Positions 23,701 to 34,839 of a DNA stretch of 64,000 nucleotides are shown here, piece after piece. This DNA comes from Acanthosoma haemorrhoidale. Taxonomy: Eukaryota; Arthropoda; Insecta; Hemiptera; Acanthosomatidae. The position numbers were made by a program, and so were the translations under genes. The DNA lies in the NCBI GenBank assembly GCA_930367205.1, contig OV884011.1, forward strand, positions 38,205,754-38,269,753, read 5' to 3'. The notes below the pieces were generated by a model, which ran no database searches, had not been told where the DNA came from, and was given only the letters and a program-made list of their open reading frames with translations. Numbering within the stretch: the stretch's first letter is position 1; every line of letters begins with the position of its first letter.

Positions 23701-26700
23701 ACAGCGGTTTGATTTATTTCTAAACTTACTGTAATAAATGATAACTTAACATATATTTTAAAGTCTTAGGTGTCAAGTTCAGTGTTTTGCATTGACAAGT
23801 AAGACTTAATGTTCTTTATTTATTTATTATTTCAACTCATCTGAAGTGTTGAATGAGGGAGGTTTGACGACCCCTTACCAATGGTTACAATTATTAATTA
23901 TTTTAAAATACAACTATTTGGATATTTAACTAATATTAGTTTCATAAAGAGTAAAGAGATAAAATTACTTATTATCTTTACATTATTCGAATATTGCCAA
24001 ACCTTATTTCGTTAAGCTATAACAAGACAAGACAGAAATGTTGATAAACTCAATATATTAGTGTGGTCGTCGTTAATATCTGTACTTTTTAGCAGTACAA
24101 ACATATTGACAAGTTACTATTACGAATATTTGTAAGGATAATGTATTTTTTGGATTTTACAATAACTAATAATTTGTGTTTACTTTCTGTTTGTAGGTTC
24201 ATTCTTTAGTATGTGGTTATGGGTCTATCTATACCTAAGACAGAAAAAATTGTCTGCTCTTAAAATCTTTAACAGTGCTATTTAGGGGGAGAACCCTTCT
24301 TAAACTTTGTTAGGTCGTTCTAGTGTTAAAGGCAATTTGTTGATATGATGCCTCTCCAGCTAATTTCTTGTTTATTACTACTTGAGAAAGGGTTTCTGAA
24401 AGCTTATTTCTATCCCACCTAATTCATAGTGATATGTGATTACAAGTACGTAACAACCTCACCATTGATGTGGGTTTGGTTCCAGAAAAACCATGATTGG
24501 TGAAGTTAATAAAACTATAAGGCAAAAAGGGTTTTAAGTAAAACAACAAAAAATGGAAGGTAATGAACATAAATTAAAACGTTTGTTTAAAAGTTGCCTG
24601 GAAAATGAAGAAATTACACTTTATTTTTTAATATATCTAATTGTATTTTGTTACGATTTGACTTGCATTATGAAAAATATTTATCGCTTTAAAAGTGGCC
24701 TGGAAAATAAAGCAATTACACTTTATTTTTTAATATATCAAATTGTATTTTGTTGCAATTTGACTTAAATTTTGAAAAGTATTTGTCGCAGGAAAATTTT
24801 AGGTAGTCCAAAATATACTATTAAATATGATTTCTCAACCGAATCACAAAATTTAATTCTAAAGAATTTTTAAGGATAATCATGATGAAATGGATGTATT
24901 GAGAATTCTACTAGGCATAATATAGAATGTACTGATAAAAAAAAAATTTTAACAATAAGTGACCTGAGGATATGAAAGTAAAAAAAAATCAATTGATCTG
25001 TGTAAGAGCAAAATGAATTTTCCAGGAAAGTATAAAATATAATGCTAAGATTTAGATAGATCTTTTGGCTTTCACAATCGGGTGATTATATTTTGTTCTG
25101 GAACGAGTCAAGAAATTTCTAAACAGCAATAAGCAAAATTGCACGCACAAAGGTTTTACTGTAATCCTTCAGAAGTCATTTTAATTATCTCTGAATATTT
25201 TAGTCAGATTTTTAAACATTAATGGCTGAGCTATTCTTACATTATATCTCAATCAAGATTTTGTGCAGCGTTTAGTGTCAAAATATAATTGAGAACAGAC
25301 ATACATGTGATTTACAATGTTAAGCTACAAACATAGAATATGCTAAGATACAGATAAGGTATAATATATGCTTTTATACTGAAAACGTAGTTACCTTGAA
25401 AAAAGTGTTAAAGCAATAGAAAAAAAATTTTTTACTAAAATAATATATTTTGATCTTATTATTAATCAATGTATATCCAATCATTGCATACAACTACATT
25501 TCTTGAATATATTGATTCAAAATAGCTCCTGGCACAAATGTATTCTAGTTACTATTTTTATTTATCAAAATTGCACTTCAGAAATTCTATGATATGAGTA
25601 GACACATTATCAATACCAACAACAATTTAAACACTAGTCTCTTTGATGATGTGAGCATCTTTGTCAACTTGTTCAGAATATCCTCAATATATATGTTTTA
25701 TTTAATGAATGAATTTAAGATATGATTATTTTATAAAATGGCACATTCAATCGTTCAGCAGTCATCTTATTTGTTTATTATTTTTTTTTTTATATAAAAA
25801 TAAGTTTCAGTGGAATAATTTTATTAACGTTTATAGAAGTAATATATTTATTAACCTAATATTTTATTGATGGTGTGGTGTTTCATTTCTTCATATTTTC
25901 ACTATAACTAATCCTAAAGTCAAAAAACAAAAATTTCAAATCTCATAGCCATCTTAATTTTAATAATTGTGGGCATAATGCATTATTAACTGTAAAATAA
26001 ACATTGCTGTGTAATCTTATTTTGTTTATAATGGGACAATATTAGTTAAAATTAGCTTGTTTTGTTTTTGGAGGTTATTAGGCAGAATTGAACTGGAATA
26101 GGTTTTCCTAATTCAGGATTAATAATTATGAAACTTAATTTGAAAAAAATATTTGTAGTTTGATTAAGTGAAATGGTTCTCAATTTTTAGAAAATAAGAA
26201 CAAAATTTGATAATTAACTGATTTTACTGGGTTAGTTTCCAGGTATAGTTTATGTGGCATAAACTCTTTTTTATTTCTCTCATCATTATCTGTTCCTCTT
26301 GTCGCCAACATATAATGAATTATGGACTAATTCAGCAATGGTGTAATATACTGTTTAGTATTCACTCTTCATTCAGATATCTGCAGATGTAATGCTGTGC
26401 GAGTTAAAAATTCTTATTTAATCCAATCATTCCAGTATTCAGCATTGCTTTGAAGTATATTTTATCAGGAATTCTTTAATCCACTGACTTGATTGATATA
26501 TGGGAAATAATCTCTATTATTACCTTTCATGTATTCACTGTAATTAATTTCTTGTCTTCAATATTTTTTTTCAATAACTGGTGTCAAATCAATTATTTTA
26601 ATATACGTATACATGCATTTTTTTATTATGTGTTTACATATTTATATTTTAACTTTTTTCTGAAATGGCATAGCAACATTAAGTGGTCAGAATTTGCTTT

Positions 26701-29700
26701 AATTCATTATATTAATTTTTTATCTTATAAAGCATGCCATTCCAGATAAAAAAATATTAATTTTTTTTGCAGGGTGGCATCGGGTGGTTTAAGTAATTAT
26801 CACATATATATATTGCTGCTAACTAGATAACGTTTTTTTCTTCTTTAACACTATAATTATTAATATATTCACTAACTGTTTTTGTATACGTGAAAGATCC
26901 GATTAATCTATTTACAATTCTTCTACTAAAGAATTATATAATGACTTGGTGGTCATGTACATTATTTCTATACACTACTGATACTATTGAAACATTACAC
27001 AGTAAGCACTTAAAATCTTACGACCATTAATTTATTTATTAATTGTAAAACAAATAATTGAAGGGGATTACATTATTAATAATACTTGCTTTTATTAGTT
27101 TTTAACTGTTCTATTATATGCTATTACTATCATTGTCCATGTATGTTTGATGTTTGTGTATTGAGTTCCAATCAGGGTTGTATTTAGCTTTATTTACTGT
27201 TTTTATTGCAAGTATTTAATTTAATAAAGATTTAAATTTTATTTTTTGTAAGATCATTTTCTCCAAGGATGTAATTTTTCAGAATCTTATAAATATACTT
27301 CAAAACATGGGTTATTCATGGACTTGTTTTTATAAATAAGTATCTATTAACATATTAGTCATGCTTTAGGGATGATTTAGCATATTACTTACACATTATG
27401 TGTTCTTATCTGATCTGTAGCTAGCAGTTATCTTAAAAATCATTTTCAATCACTGGACAACAAATTATTTTTATTTTAAAATTTTGAGTACAATTCCTCA
27501 GCTTAAAAGACAGTTTTTGAGATAAATGGTGAGTGCCTTATGAAAAATAGTGCAGTACTAGATGATAGGGAAAATTGAAGTTTCCGTTCGGGTTATGTCA
27601 TAAAAATTGCTGCTGGGGTTTGATCACTATTAAAATAATCGGTAACTTTGATTTTGCTGCATCTATAAAACCTAAAACTTTTTATTCATAGATGAATTGT
27701 TGGATTATAACATAGGCATTAATATATTATGGTTAAATAGGATGTAGCATTTATGTATGTAATTTTCTGTTAAATTGAAGATATTCATGAGACAAAAAAG
27801 TCAAATGTTAGAGATGGGCCATAGACTTAAATATTCATCAAACGTCCAAAAACTATTGCTATGCTGTTTTCTCTCTCTTTTTAAATGTCTCAATTCAAAT
27901 GAAATGCAGTTAACCCCTTGACATACAAATAAAATGCGCGTCGACACGATATATATTGCAAAGATAGTGTGATATGGCCGAAAAATGTTAACAAGGCATT
28001 TTTTTCGGAAATATGGGCATTTTTATTATTTTTCGCTTTGACCAATACATATCTATTTTAGACTTTTTTATCTGCGACATTATAATGCAAAATATGCTCT
28101 AACTCTTCATTGTTAGTCCTTTTTTATTTTTGTATACATTTCCATTTGTGCTACAGATGTATTCGTTTCTCTTGACTATCATTTCAAATAAGGCATCACA
28201 TAAAACTTGTTTAAAAACCCGCAGAGGTGTTGCATTTGTAGGCAATCTTTGTACAACTGAGGAGATCATGCCTGCAGTTTCAGTAAATTGTTGACAATAT
28301 TTTCTTTTTCTTTCCAATTACATTCATCCTCTAGTACATCAGATTCGTCACTGCTTGAAATAGGTCTTGCATGTTTACGCACATTTTGTTGAATAGAATA
28401 GCTCTTCACTTGAATACTTAACGGTATAAACACTTTGATGACTACTTTCAATCTCACTATCATCACTAGAGTAATCTAATACACTTCCATCATCACTTTC
28501 ATATAATACATTCAACTGAGACATGTTGGGAGTACTATTTATAATTTTTACATAATTTCAAATATGTACTCACGGTGTTCGTAGCGCGAGGGTCAGTACT
28601 GCACTGATTACCTCTTTCATTGTGCGCCGTTTACTGGTTTAGCCGATGCGATTTAGTTTATCGGTACTGTTGAGTCGGGGAAATCATCTTAAATAATACA
28701 GGATCAAGGCACGACTGGAGCAGTTAAAGAACCTAATAGTATACTGCGCGGCGTTCGCCGAAGAAAGTTCTTACCATCTCGGATACGTCAAAGTCTACAA
28801 TCACACATGAAATGAATGACATCTCCACTTATGTCATTGTATGTCAAGGGGTTAACAATAAGTAGCTCTGCTGAACTTGTGGTTTTGAATGTTAAATAAT
28901 AAATATTTTTTTAAAAAGTGGCAGTTCTTCAAGTATCTGTTATAAATTAAAAAGTTTCTTGATCTAGATACTTTTTTATGATGGTACATACTATGAATAT
29001 TCTAACTAATGAACATGTCAAATCCATCATTTAAATCAGAGGGGTACTTCATAAAGTTCTATTTTTAAGGAATTAAAAAACTAATTTACCTGAAAATATA
29101 AAATTAAAGCAGTAATTTTTTCATCTATTAGTTATTATTCGACATAAGTATTGTTGTCGCTTGTTATTTAGTAAAAGTCTGTCTTATTCAAATATATCTG
29201 CTGAAAAAAAAAATTAGTTATATTTGATGAAGTAGAAGTAAGTCTTTAAATGTATGTATAAAAATTTTTTATTTATCGGAATTCCATATGCTTTTTCAAA
29301 TACCTTTTTATAGTAATACATACCACCAACATATTGTAATATCAATTGAGATATTCTTGATGGCATCTTTCTTTAATTCTTAAAGATAACTTTTTATCTT
29401 TCTTTGATCCTTTAAAGTAAACTTCAAGTTGCAGTTCCTTGATTGTATTCAAATGTCTTCCATAGCCTTTTAATCTTGTTGTATGTTTTATCTTTATTTG
29501 AAATTTATATTTTTCTGCAACTGATGTTCGATTTTTTCTTCATCATTGCCTGATTAGTTTTTTATGAGTATTTTTTTTTTAATAACGAATAAAGTGTATT
29601 CTTACCGAAGTTTCTTAGTTAACATAAATTTAACTGTCATTTAGTTGTTGGCACAATATCATATGTGATAAGTTAATTGTTTGACCACCCTTGATTCTAT

Positions 29701-29931
29701 CCTGTATACTATCAATCTTTCTTTGATAATATTCTGAAAATAATGATAATATGGTAAAAAAACGGCTAGGAGGCGAATTACTTGGATATGGGATATAGCC
29801 GAAGCAGGGGTTATGAAGGCGGCCGCCAAGAGATGGACGAAATGGGATCAAGAAGACCTTCAGGCGGGCGTTGGGCCCACCAGGAACGCAGACAGGGAGA
29901 AGATTTTCCTAACAAGAGGCGCCGCTATTAA
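7073..29931 (+). CDS. nonA: NonA/NONO-type DBHS RNA-binding protein, ten coding exons
   Basis: Join 7073-7231, 9471-9671, 10150-10545, 11064-11194, 12276-12384, 12466-12652, 18948-19138, 19821-19938, 20052-20065, 29770-29931; all junctions are GT-AG and phases agree, giving 555 residues. Order: Gly/Arg-rich N-terminus (about 1-120) with a poly-Gly run; RRM1 (about 153-224, RNP2 LYVGNL, RNP1 KNFAFIRL); RRM2 (about 228-305); NOPS segment (SLKPVILEPFE to ETGPRFAKPGSFEYEF); long charged coiled coil (about 360-455); C-terminal tail ending NKRRRY, a likely nuclear localisation signal. DBHS proteins (fly NonA, Chironomus hrp65, vertebrate NONO/SFPQ/PSPC1) are dimeric nuclear RNA-binding scaffolds acting in transcription, splicing and RNA retention. 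The length fits the insect family. The first exon may be preceded by unseen 5' UTR exons. Confidence 0.9.
7232..9470 (+). other. nonA intron 1
   Basis: 2.2 kb of AT-rich intron. I see homopolymer T and A runs but no gene or element. Confidence 0.6.
9471..9671 (+). CDS. nonA: nonA coding exon 2 (Gly-rich)
   Basis: 67 codons between AATAG and GTAAGT, phase 0 at both ends. It encodes a ten-Gly run and repeated GGYGGGRG and GGQRGGG motifs, an RNA-binding low-complexity region. Confidence 0.85.
10150..10545 (+). CDS. nonA: nonA coding exon 3 (RRM1 and start of RRM2)
   Basis: 132 codons between TTTTTTAG and GTAAGT, phase 0. It holds all of RRM1 and the first strand and helix of RRM2 (VKVKNLTPYVTNELLELAF). 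Confidence 0.95.
11064..11194 (+). CDS. nonA: nonA coding exon 4 (rest of RRM2)
   Basis: 131 bases after a long T tract and AAG, ending before GTTAGT. It encodes VEKAMVNVDERGNSLKEGYV and the second half of RRM2, ending in phase 2 within the Ser of LTSSLKP. Confidence 0.9.
11195..12275 (+). other. nonA intron 4
   Basis: About 1.1 kb of AT-rich intron with several poly-T runs and nothing coding. Introns 2 (9672-10149) and 3 (10546-11063), each about 0.5 kb, are equally featureless. Confidence 0.55.
12276..12384 (+). CDS. nonA: nonA coding exon 5 (NOPS start)
   Basis: 109 bases between TTTCAG and GTATGG. It encodes SLKPVILEPFEVAEDSDGF and the KKGADFFEARE segment of the NOPS dimerisation region. 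Confidence 0.9.
12466..12652 (+). CDS. nonA: nonA coding exon 6 (NOPS end, coiled coil start)
   Basis: 187 bases between TTTAG and GTAAGT. It encodes TGPRFAKPGSFEYEFGTRW and a Lys/Glu-rich helix ending ELLRE, phase 1. Confidence 0.9.
12932..18720 (+). repeat. 197-bp satellite array inside nonA intron 6, about 30 units
   Basis: The word GGAAATGGTACC (first copy GGAAAGGGTACC) starts at 12962, 13158, 13355, 13552, 13749, 13946 and so on to 18669: 30 occurrences spaced 197 or 196 bases. The 196-bp units lack one T (TTAGGAAGC instead of TTATGGAAGC). Units are almost identical and carry a limited set of diagnostic variants. Each holds GGTACC, GTCGAC, ACCCAATCA and the dyad ATAAC-GAT-GTTAT. The first unit is diverged and lacks about 115 bp. 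The array starts at the CCGCCACGCTG position of the unit and stops at TTACCCAA, the same unit boundary, so about 30 whole units are present. I see no coding potential. Confidence 0.95.
18948..19138 (+). CDS. nonA: nonA coding exon 7 (coiled coil)
   Basis: 191 bases between TGTGTAG and GTAAGA. It joins exon 6 to read ELLREQLRQREMDRE and continues as Arg/Glu-rich helix to NSLFMQ. The intron before it carries the satellite array. Confidence 0.9.
19821..19938 (+). CDS. nonA: nonA coding exon 8
   Basis: 118 bases between TTCCCAG and GTAAGT, encoding THQMNSLMDQPEATARQ and an acidic/Tyr-rich tail (DYEADAAYNYEG), phase 1. Confidence 0.85.
20052..20065 (+). CDS. nonA: nonA coding micro-exon 9 (14 nt)
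   Basis: GTCAAAGGACAGGG lies between GTTTCAG and GTAAGC. Joined to the G left by exon 8 it reads GQRTG and restores phase 0, which matches both possible downstream terminal exons. Confidence 0.65.
20678..20745. repeat. (TA)n microsatellite
   Basis: An uninterrupted TA dinucleotide run of about 33 repeats in nonA intron 9. Confidence 0.95.
23279..23875. mobile_element. Candidate MITE with AGGGGTCGTC terminal inverted repeats
   Basis: AAGGGGTCGTC at 23279-23289 is mirrored by GACGACCCCT at 23866-23875, a perfect 10-bp inverted repeat about 0.6 kb apart. TA lies just outside each end (23277-23278 and 23876-23877), as in Tc1/mariner-type insertions, though one extra A sits at the left junction. 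No transposase sequence is visible. Family unknown. Confidence 0.5.
24585..24790 (+). repeat. Two-copy tandem duplication, about 102-bp unit
   Basis: AAAAGTTGCCTGGAAAATGA at 24589 recurs as AAAAGTGGCCTGGAAAATAA at 24691, followed in both copies by a matching ATTACACTTTATTTTTTAAT stretch. The open frame through it is fortuitous. Confidence 0.75.
26773..26796 (+). CDS. nonA: Candidate alternative terminal exon of nonA
   Basis: A strong acceptor (T8 then GCAG) precedes GGTGGCATCGGGTGG and TTTAAGTAA. Entered in phase 0 from micro-exon 9 it encodes GGIGWFK and stops at once, giving an isoform of about 509 residues without the NKRRRY tail. Chironomus hrp65 and fly NonA are known to have isoforms that differ at the C-terminus, which makes this plausible. 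Transcript support is not visible here. Confidence 0.4.
   Translation, partial: GGIGWFK
27223..27228 (+). terminator. Possible polyadenylation signal for the alternative nonA 3' end
   Basis: AATAAA about 430 bases after the alternative stop, followed by a T-rich stretch. Confidence 0.3.
27914..28851 (-). mobile_element. Internally deleted piggyBac-family element
   Basis: The 938-bp element is flanked by TTAA on both sides (27910-27913 and 28852-28855). Its ends are inverted repeats: CCCCTTGACATACAA on the left and TTGTATGTCAAGGGG on the right. TTAA duplication and C/G-rich ends are diagnostic of piggyBac. Inside, on the minus strand, is only a broken start of the transposase. It lies in nonA intron 9. 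Confidence 0.9.
28095..28524 (-). pseudogene. Broken piggyBac transposase N-terminus
   Basis: From the ATG at 28524 the minus strand encodes an acidic Ser/Asp-rich start (YESDDGSVLDYSSDDSE), typical of the piggyBac N-terminus. It then continues in other frames as SSSDESDVLEDECNW and as VQRLPTNATPLRVFKQVL followed by IVKRNEYICSTN, the region that opens the DDE_Tnp_1_7 domain. At least two frameshifts separate these parts. The catalytic core is absent. Confidence 0.75.
29770..29931 (+). CDS. nonA: nonA terminal coding exon 10
   Basis: 53 codons and TAA at 29929-29931. It encodes EANYLDMGYSRSRGYEGG, a Gly/Arg/Ser-rich tail, and ends DFPNKRRRY. The acceptor ACGGCTAG has a poor pyrimidine tract, so the exact 5' edge is less certain than the reading frame. 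Confidence 0.75.
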   Translation, partial: EANYLDMGYSRSRGYEGGRQEMDEMGSRRPSGGRWAHQERRQGEDFPNKRRRY

Positions 29932-29951
29932 AAGCAGCTTTTAATTATCAA

Positions 29952-29957
29952 TAAAAT
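29952..29957 (+). terminator. Polyadenylation signal of nonA
   Basis: AATAAA starts 21 bases after the stop codon. Further AATAAA copies follow, for example near 30,070, so the 3' UTR may be longer. Confidence 0.5.
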
Positions 29958-31700
29958 ATTTTAACGTTGATGATTTCGGTCAACAAACATATTAAATATC
30001 ATCATTGATTTTATTTTACTGAGTGATCTTCCCCTATTTTGGGAGGAGCTAATGAGATGTATGTACATTAATAAATATGACTTAAATATCATTTTTTCGT
30101 AGTTGTCTGTGTTCAAAATTTTTTCTATGTAAGATTACATAATGCTATTTAATACTAATATTTGGAATTAAATGTTAGATCATTAATAAGTGGTAATTCA
30201 TTTAATATCATTTTCAATTGTATTTTTTTCCCCTTCTGAGGAATAAACAAATTGACTTGATTGAATATATTTTATATTAGGTAAATTTTATTTATGTTAA
30301 GTGTGTTTATTTTATTCGTAAATTATTTCCATACCTTGTCGAATAAATAATGAAATATTTCTTAATGTTAAATTTTTAAAAATACCTTGGGGAGGCAAGA
30401 GGCCTATTGTCGCAACAGATTTAGTTTTATACTCGAACATACATAATAAATTTCCAACTAATTATGTATTTTTACTGTAGACCCATGATTTTAATTAAGA
30501 TATGTTTTTACCCCGTTGCCTTATGCTAATTTTCTTTTCCTAATCAATAATAAACTTTTATTCTAATATTTATTACACTGTTATTTTCTTGAAACACCTA
30601 TAATATTAAATTATGATTTACAAATGGGACAGCGATTTTTTGATGAACAGTACCAATTAATTAATACATGCAAATCAATTATTTTATTTTAGGTGGTTTC
30701 ATTAAATTGGATTTTTCAAAGATTCATTAACTAAATCTTAATCATTATCTGACTGAAAAGTATCTATAAATGGGCATTTTAATAATTGAAATTTCATTAA
30801 GAACCTGTAGGGTGTGTTTTAACTTGTTAAGGAGGGTGAACAAATCATATGTTTTTGATATTCATCAAGTGTCTAGTCTTTGTTTCCTTTTGGTATTTCT
30901 TTCTTCAATCAGCTTCAACATCATCTGTTATCACCTTTTTTTTCTATTAGGATTATTTAATTATTTGAGTTAGCAAAGAATAATTGTGCTAAATGGTTGT
31001 AGCTAATTGTAAATTAAAATCAGTTCAATATAGTTTAAATTAAAGAATGTGTATAGTTTTTTTAATTTTCAATGATATGGTTTCGTTTTTAGCATTGTGT
31101 TGGAATACACAAAATATATGTATTAATTTTTTTATTTGTATTGCAGAAATCAATAAATTTATAACTTATTCATCAGTTTGTGTTCTGTTATTTTTTTTTC
31201 ATCTGAATTAATTTCACAATATTTTGATTTCGAACTTAAAAGCAAAACCTCAATTGTATTGAAATCGTAATCCCAGATATGCATTTAATCAGTGTACTAC
31301 TGGCTTAATTAATGAAATATGAAAAGTTTCTTGACTAAAGCCACTATCATTCTCTAAACAATATGCTTGGTTGATAAAGCGTGTATCCACCGATCAATAT
31401 AAAGCATTGCTCTTTCTGAATCAACTGTAGTTATATTATATTCAGGTAATAAATTGTGCTTGGCCTCAATGGATTGTAATAATTGGTTGACTTATTACAT
31501 ATGAATTACTGAAATTGAATTTGGTTTGTTATAGGAGCTGAAAATGTTAACAATTCACTGGTTTACTGATATAAACTTTTAAATGTCTAGTCTAGTCCCC
31601 TCATAGATAATTCAATTAAATTAATATCAATAATCAAACGTGTAATCTCTATTTTAAAAGACCAACACTTATGTATGGAACACTGTTTATTATTCATAGT
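29958..31700. other. 3' flank of nonA, no gene seen
   Basis: Very AT-rich, with several AATAAA words that may serve as alternative polyadenylation sites. Short open frames here are uninformative. Confidence 0.5.
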
Positions 31701-31719
31701 TCTTCTTAATAGCCTTCAA

Positions 31720-32200
31720 CAATACCTTACATGCTCTATACAGAGAACCTTAAATTTTTAACCCTATGTACCTCACGTGTTCTACACAGGGAACCTTAGA
31801 TCAACATGCTCAATACATCTTACCGTAAATATTTCATACATTGTATCTCACATGCTTCATACAGAGAACTTTAAATATTCAACACAAGTACCGTACTTTC
31901 CTTCGTTACATGTTCCTTACAGATAATCTTAAATAACTACACAATATACAACATACCTCACTTGCTTTATACAGGGAACCTTTAATACTTCACACTCCGT
32001 ACAGATAATCTTAAATACTTGCTACAAAACATACCTAACTTGCTTTATAAGAAGAAATTTAATAAATGTAGTACCTTGTATGCTTCGTACAAAGAACCTT
32101 AAATAGTCCAAACAGATAAGCTCTTACATACTGTAGCTGAGTACCTCACTTGGCTCGTACATACTACTCATTTTCCTCATATGTATATGTAACTCATGTG
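31720..32200 (+). repeat. Degenerate, irregularly spaced tandem repeat
   Basis: A motif close to CTCACTTGCTTTATACAG followed by GGAACCTTAAATA recurs at about 31741, 31787, 31862, 31919, 31972, 32002, 32049 and 32090 with substitutions. Spacing runs from 30 to 75 bases. It looks like an old, eroding minisatellite. Confidence 0.6.
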
Positions 32201-34839
32201 CTTCAATAGTGAGTGTAGGTTTTAATTCGAGATAGTGAACCCGTCACAAAAATGTGTTTCCAGGAATTTGTTTTTAAATAAATTGAAATCACTATTGGTT
32301 TGTATTCCTATTTATTTTAAAGGTAAATTAATTAAGTAAGAACTAGTGTTATGACATATTCAATGTATTTTGTCATCAGCGTTCTATATTCTAACGATTT
32401 TATTATCAAAAAAATTGAAGGTATACACTACTATTAGGGGCTCCACTTACTTGCTACTGAAAATGCTATTTACTATTGACTTCTATATGAAGTCTTAACA
32501 AATCTTTCTGTTTAAACTAATAAAAGACGAGTAAACTAAACCCATAAATTGTTTATTACCATGTATATTCAGAAGGTATTTCCTTCCAACTTGTTTCTAG
32601 AATCACAAAATTGCACTCATGATTGCTCTGCAATCAAAACCTTCCGACAATTTAATTTACAGGAGAGAAAAACGAGCAATGTTTTTATATTGGAAGTTAT
32701 GATTTTTGTTGTTCTACTAAAAATGCATTTAACTTGTTTTATGAGGTTCTATATATACTTAGTTCACAAAAACTGATGGGATTTACAGAATAGTAATGGC
32801 AACCCATAATTGTGATAAGTATGTTTAAAATAGTAAGCCCAACAAATTATTTCGGTGCTTTAAAGCTATATATTTGTAATAAGCAGCTATAAATTATTCT
32901 ATGAAGCTCAAGTATCATAACTAATTAATAAGCTCGAAGGTAAGGAGATTTAATTTTTGTGATTAATCATTGCTCTAAGAGGAAAGGAATTGTGCTATCT
33001 TCAAGTTAAGTATCAAGTGTTGAATCATTTTTTATATATCATCAGCAATCTTAAGTAACGATAAGGAGGCATTGATTCCTGACAACTTAATGCATGTCAT
33101 CGATGGTTCTTAAATGTTCGTTATTATGTTATTGACATATCATGGTAATTATCGGCCATCATTCTATAATTAAACAGTATCCTTCATAATCACAGAATGC
33201 ACAATTTTTTGGCGTTTAAAAATAAATATTTCCATCATTTCATTTTTCACACTGAAATATGGAGAAAAGACTGTACCAGTAATTAAATATAAAATTAATC
33301 GTTGCATTGCTTTATGAAACAATAAAGTTTAATGTTAAAAACTAGTGTTACCATTATTTCTTAGCAGGAAAAACAACTTATTTAAACAACGTATCAACTT
33401 CAATGTGATCAAGGAAAGTTCATTCTATTTTATTTTTATAGTAGAGTGAGGTTTATCTATAATAGCAATAAGTCAACCATTCTAATTTCCTTCTATATTA
33501 ATGAAATAATACTATATAGCGGTATTAACAATGGTAATACATAATGGAATGAAAATATACTTCAATTTATGTAGGTTGTATGAAATTATGACAAATAATA
33601 TTATATCTGTACCTGATACATAAGTAAACCAAATTTTTGAGGGAACATTCAAAGCTAAATATCAGTGTAAGTTCTTGAATCTTCTGTGATTTTTTTTTTT
33701 ATTGAACAGATGTTTTATTATAACAATAATAACCAATGAATTTCATAGTATCCAAGAACTTGCTCTTGTCAAATATTCATATAGATTTCCTAAAAAAAAT
33801 TATATGTTGTGGCAGGACGCAATCTAGCCATAGGATATCGATATCTGTCAGTTAGCATGTTATAAATACACTTTACTACTAACTTGTGAAAGCAGTTACT
33901 GAATTCCTAGCAGATAATGTTTCAGATTCGTTCGTGCTGTGAGACCTTGCAATGTGTGACTAGTATAAACTATCTTAGCTTTGAGCAACATATATGTGTT
34001 TCAGTTTAACTGAGTTAAAAACGTTGGAGACTGCTAATTAGACATGTTTCTAGTGCTTGTTAATGTCTTTTAAACTTGTATGGTTGTGTTAACTGGCAAT
34101 ATGCATCTCTACATGTTTCAGCTTAACTCACAGTTTCTTTCCAGTAGTTAATATTGAATGTATTTATTATATCCTGAAGAAGCAGCAATCTGGTACTGCA
34201 CTGTACTTCATTTTTCAAACATTCTAGACTTGTTCACTTGCCTTAATTCTTTGCATTTCCCAGGTATAACCTAAGGGCGAATTAAACCCATAAATCCCTA
34301 TTTCTTATCATTCAACATCAACAGAGCAGATCTTGATGTTGTCTTTTCAGTTTTGTTCTACTTTAAAGTATCATTCGTGTATATTGAAAGCTCCAAAATG
34401 TAATTTTCCTGGATTGTAATCGAATCCTCATCAACAACAACCTGACAGTCTGTCCTGTCTCCTTCTTAGTTTATCCTTTTGTTCGTGCTTGCCTCTTTCT
34501 TGACACTGTGCTGTGACTTCCGATAATCATTAGACCAAAATAGAAAATTTCGTTACAAATGTCCACCTCTCTAAGAAAGATGGTATGGCCACAGAGCAGA
34601 GATCATATTCGTAATATGTTGCTAGCTCCTTCCCCCTCAATCGACCTCCGTGTTTCTCTTGGCCGACATCTCTGCAGTTTGTAAATATTCTGTTTAAGGC
34701 ACTCTTATTAAGATTATTACTTAAAATATATTTCTTATAGGTCACACAGTTCTGAAGAAATATCCATCTCTGCTTCACCATCCTTCAATATCATGTTAGC
34801 TAGCTAACAAAACCCTTTCTCTTTTGGATAATGAAATTT
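32201..34839. other. Intergenic DNA, no gene seen
   Basis: AT-rich. The minus strand between about 34.2 and 34.8 kb reads as short protein-like fragments in shifting frames, perhaps part of the adjoining non-LTR relic, but I cannot assign them. Confidence 0.4.

Larger units (their letters stand above)
20066..29769 (+). other. nonA intron 9 (about 9.7 kb)
   Basis: The longest intron of the gene. Apart from the elements listed separately (TA microsatellite, TIR element, tandem duplication, alternative exon, piggyBac derivative) it is AT-rich sequence in which I see nothing further. About 21.2-21.75 kb is less AT-rich and could be an old repeat, but no motif identifies it. Confidence 0.5.

Noticed and set aside
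24553..24768. 71-codon ORF with an internal repeat
   Set aside because: Translation of the 102-bp tandem duplication within an intron.
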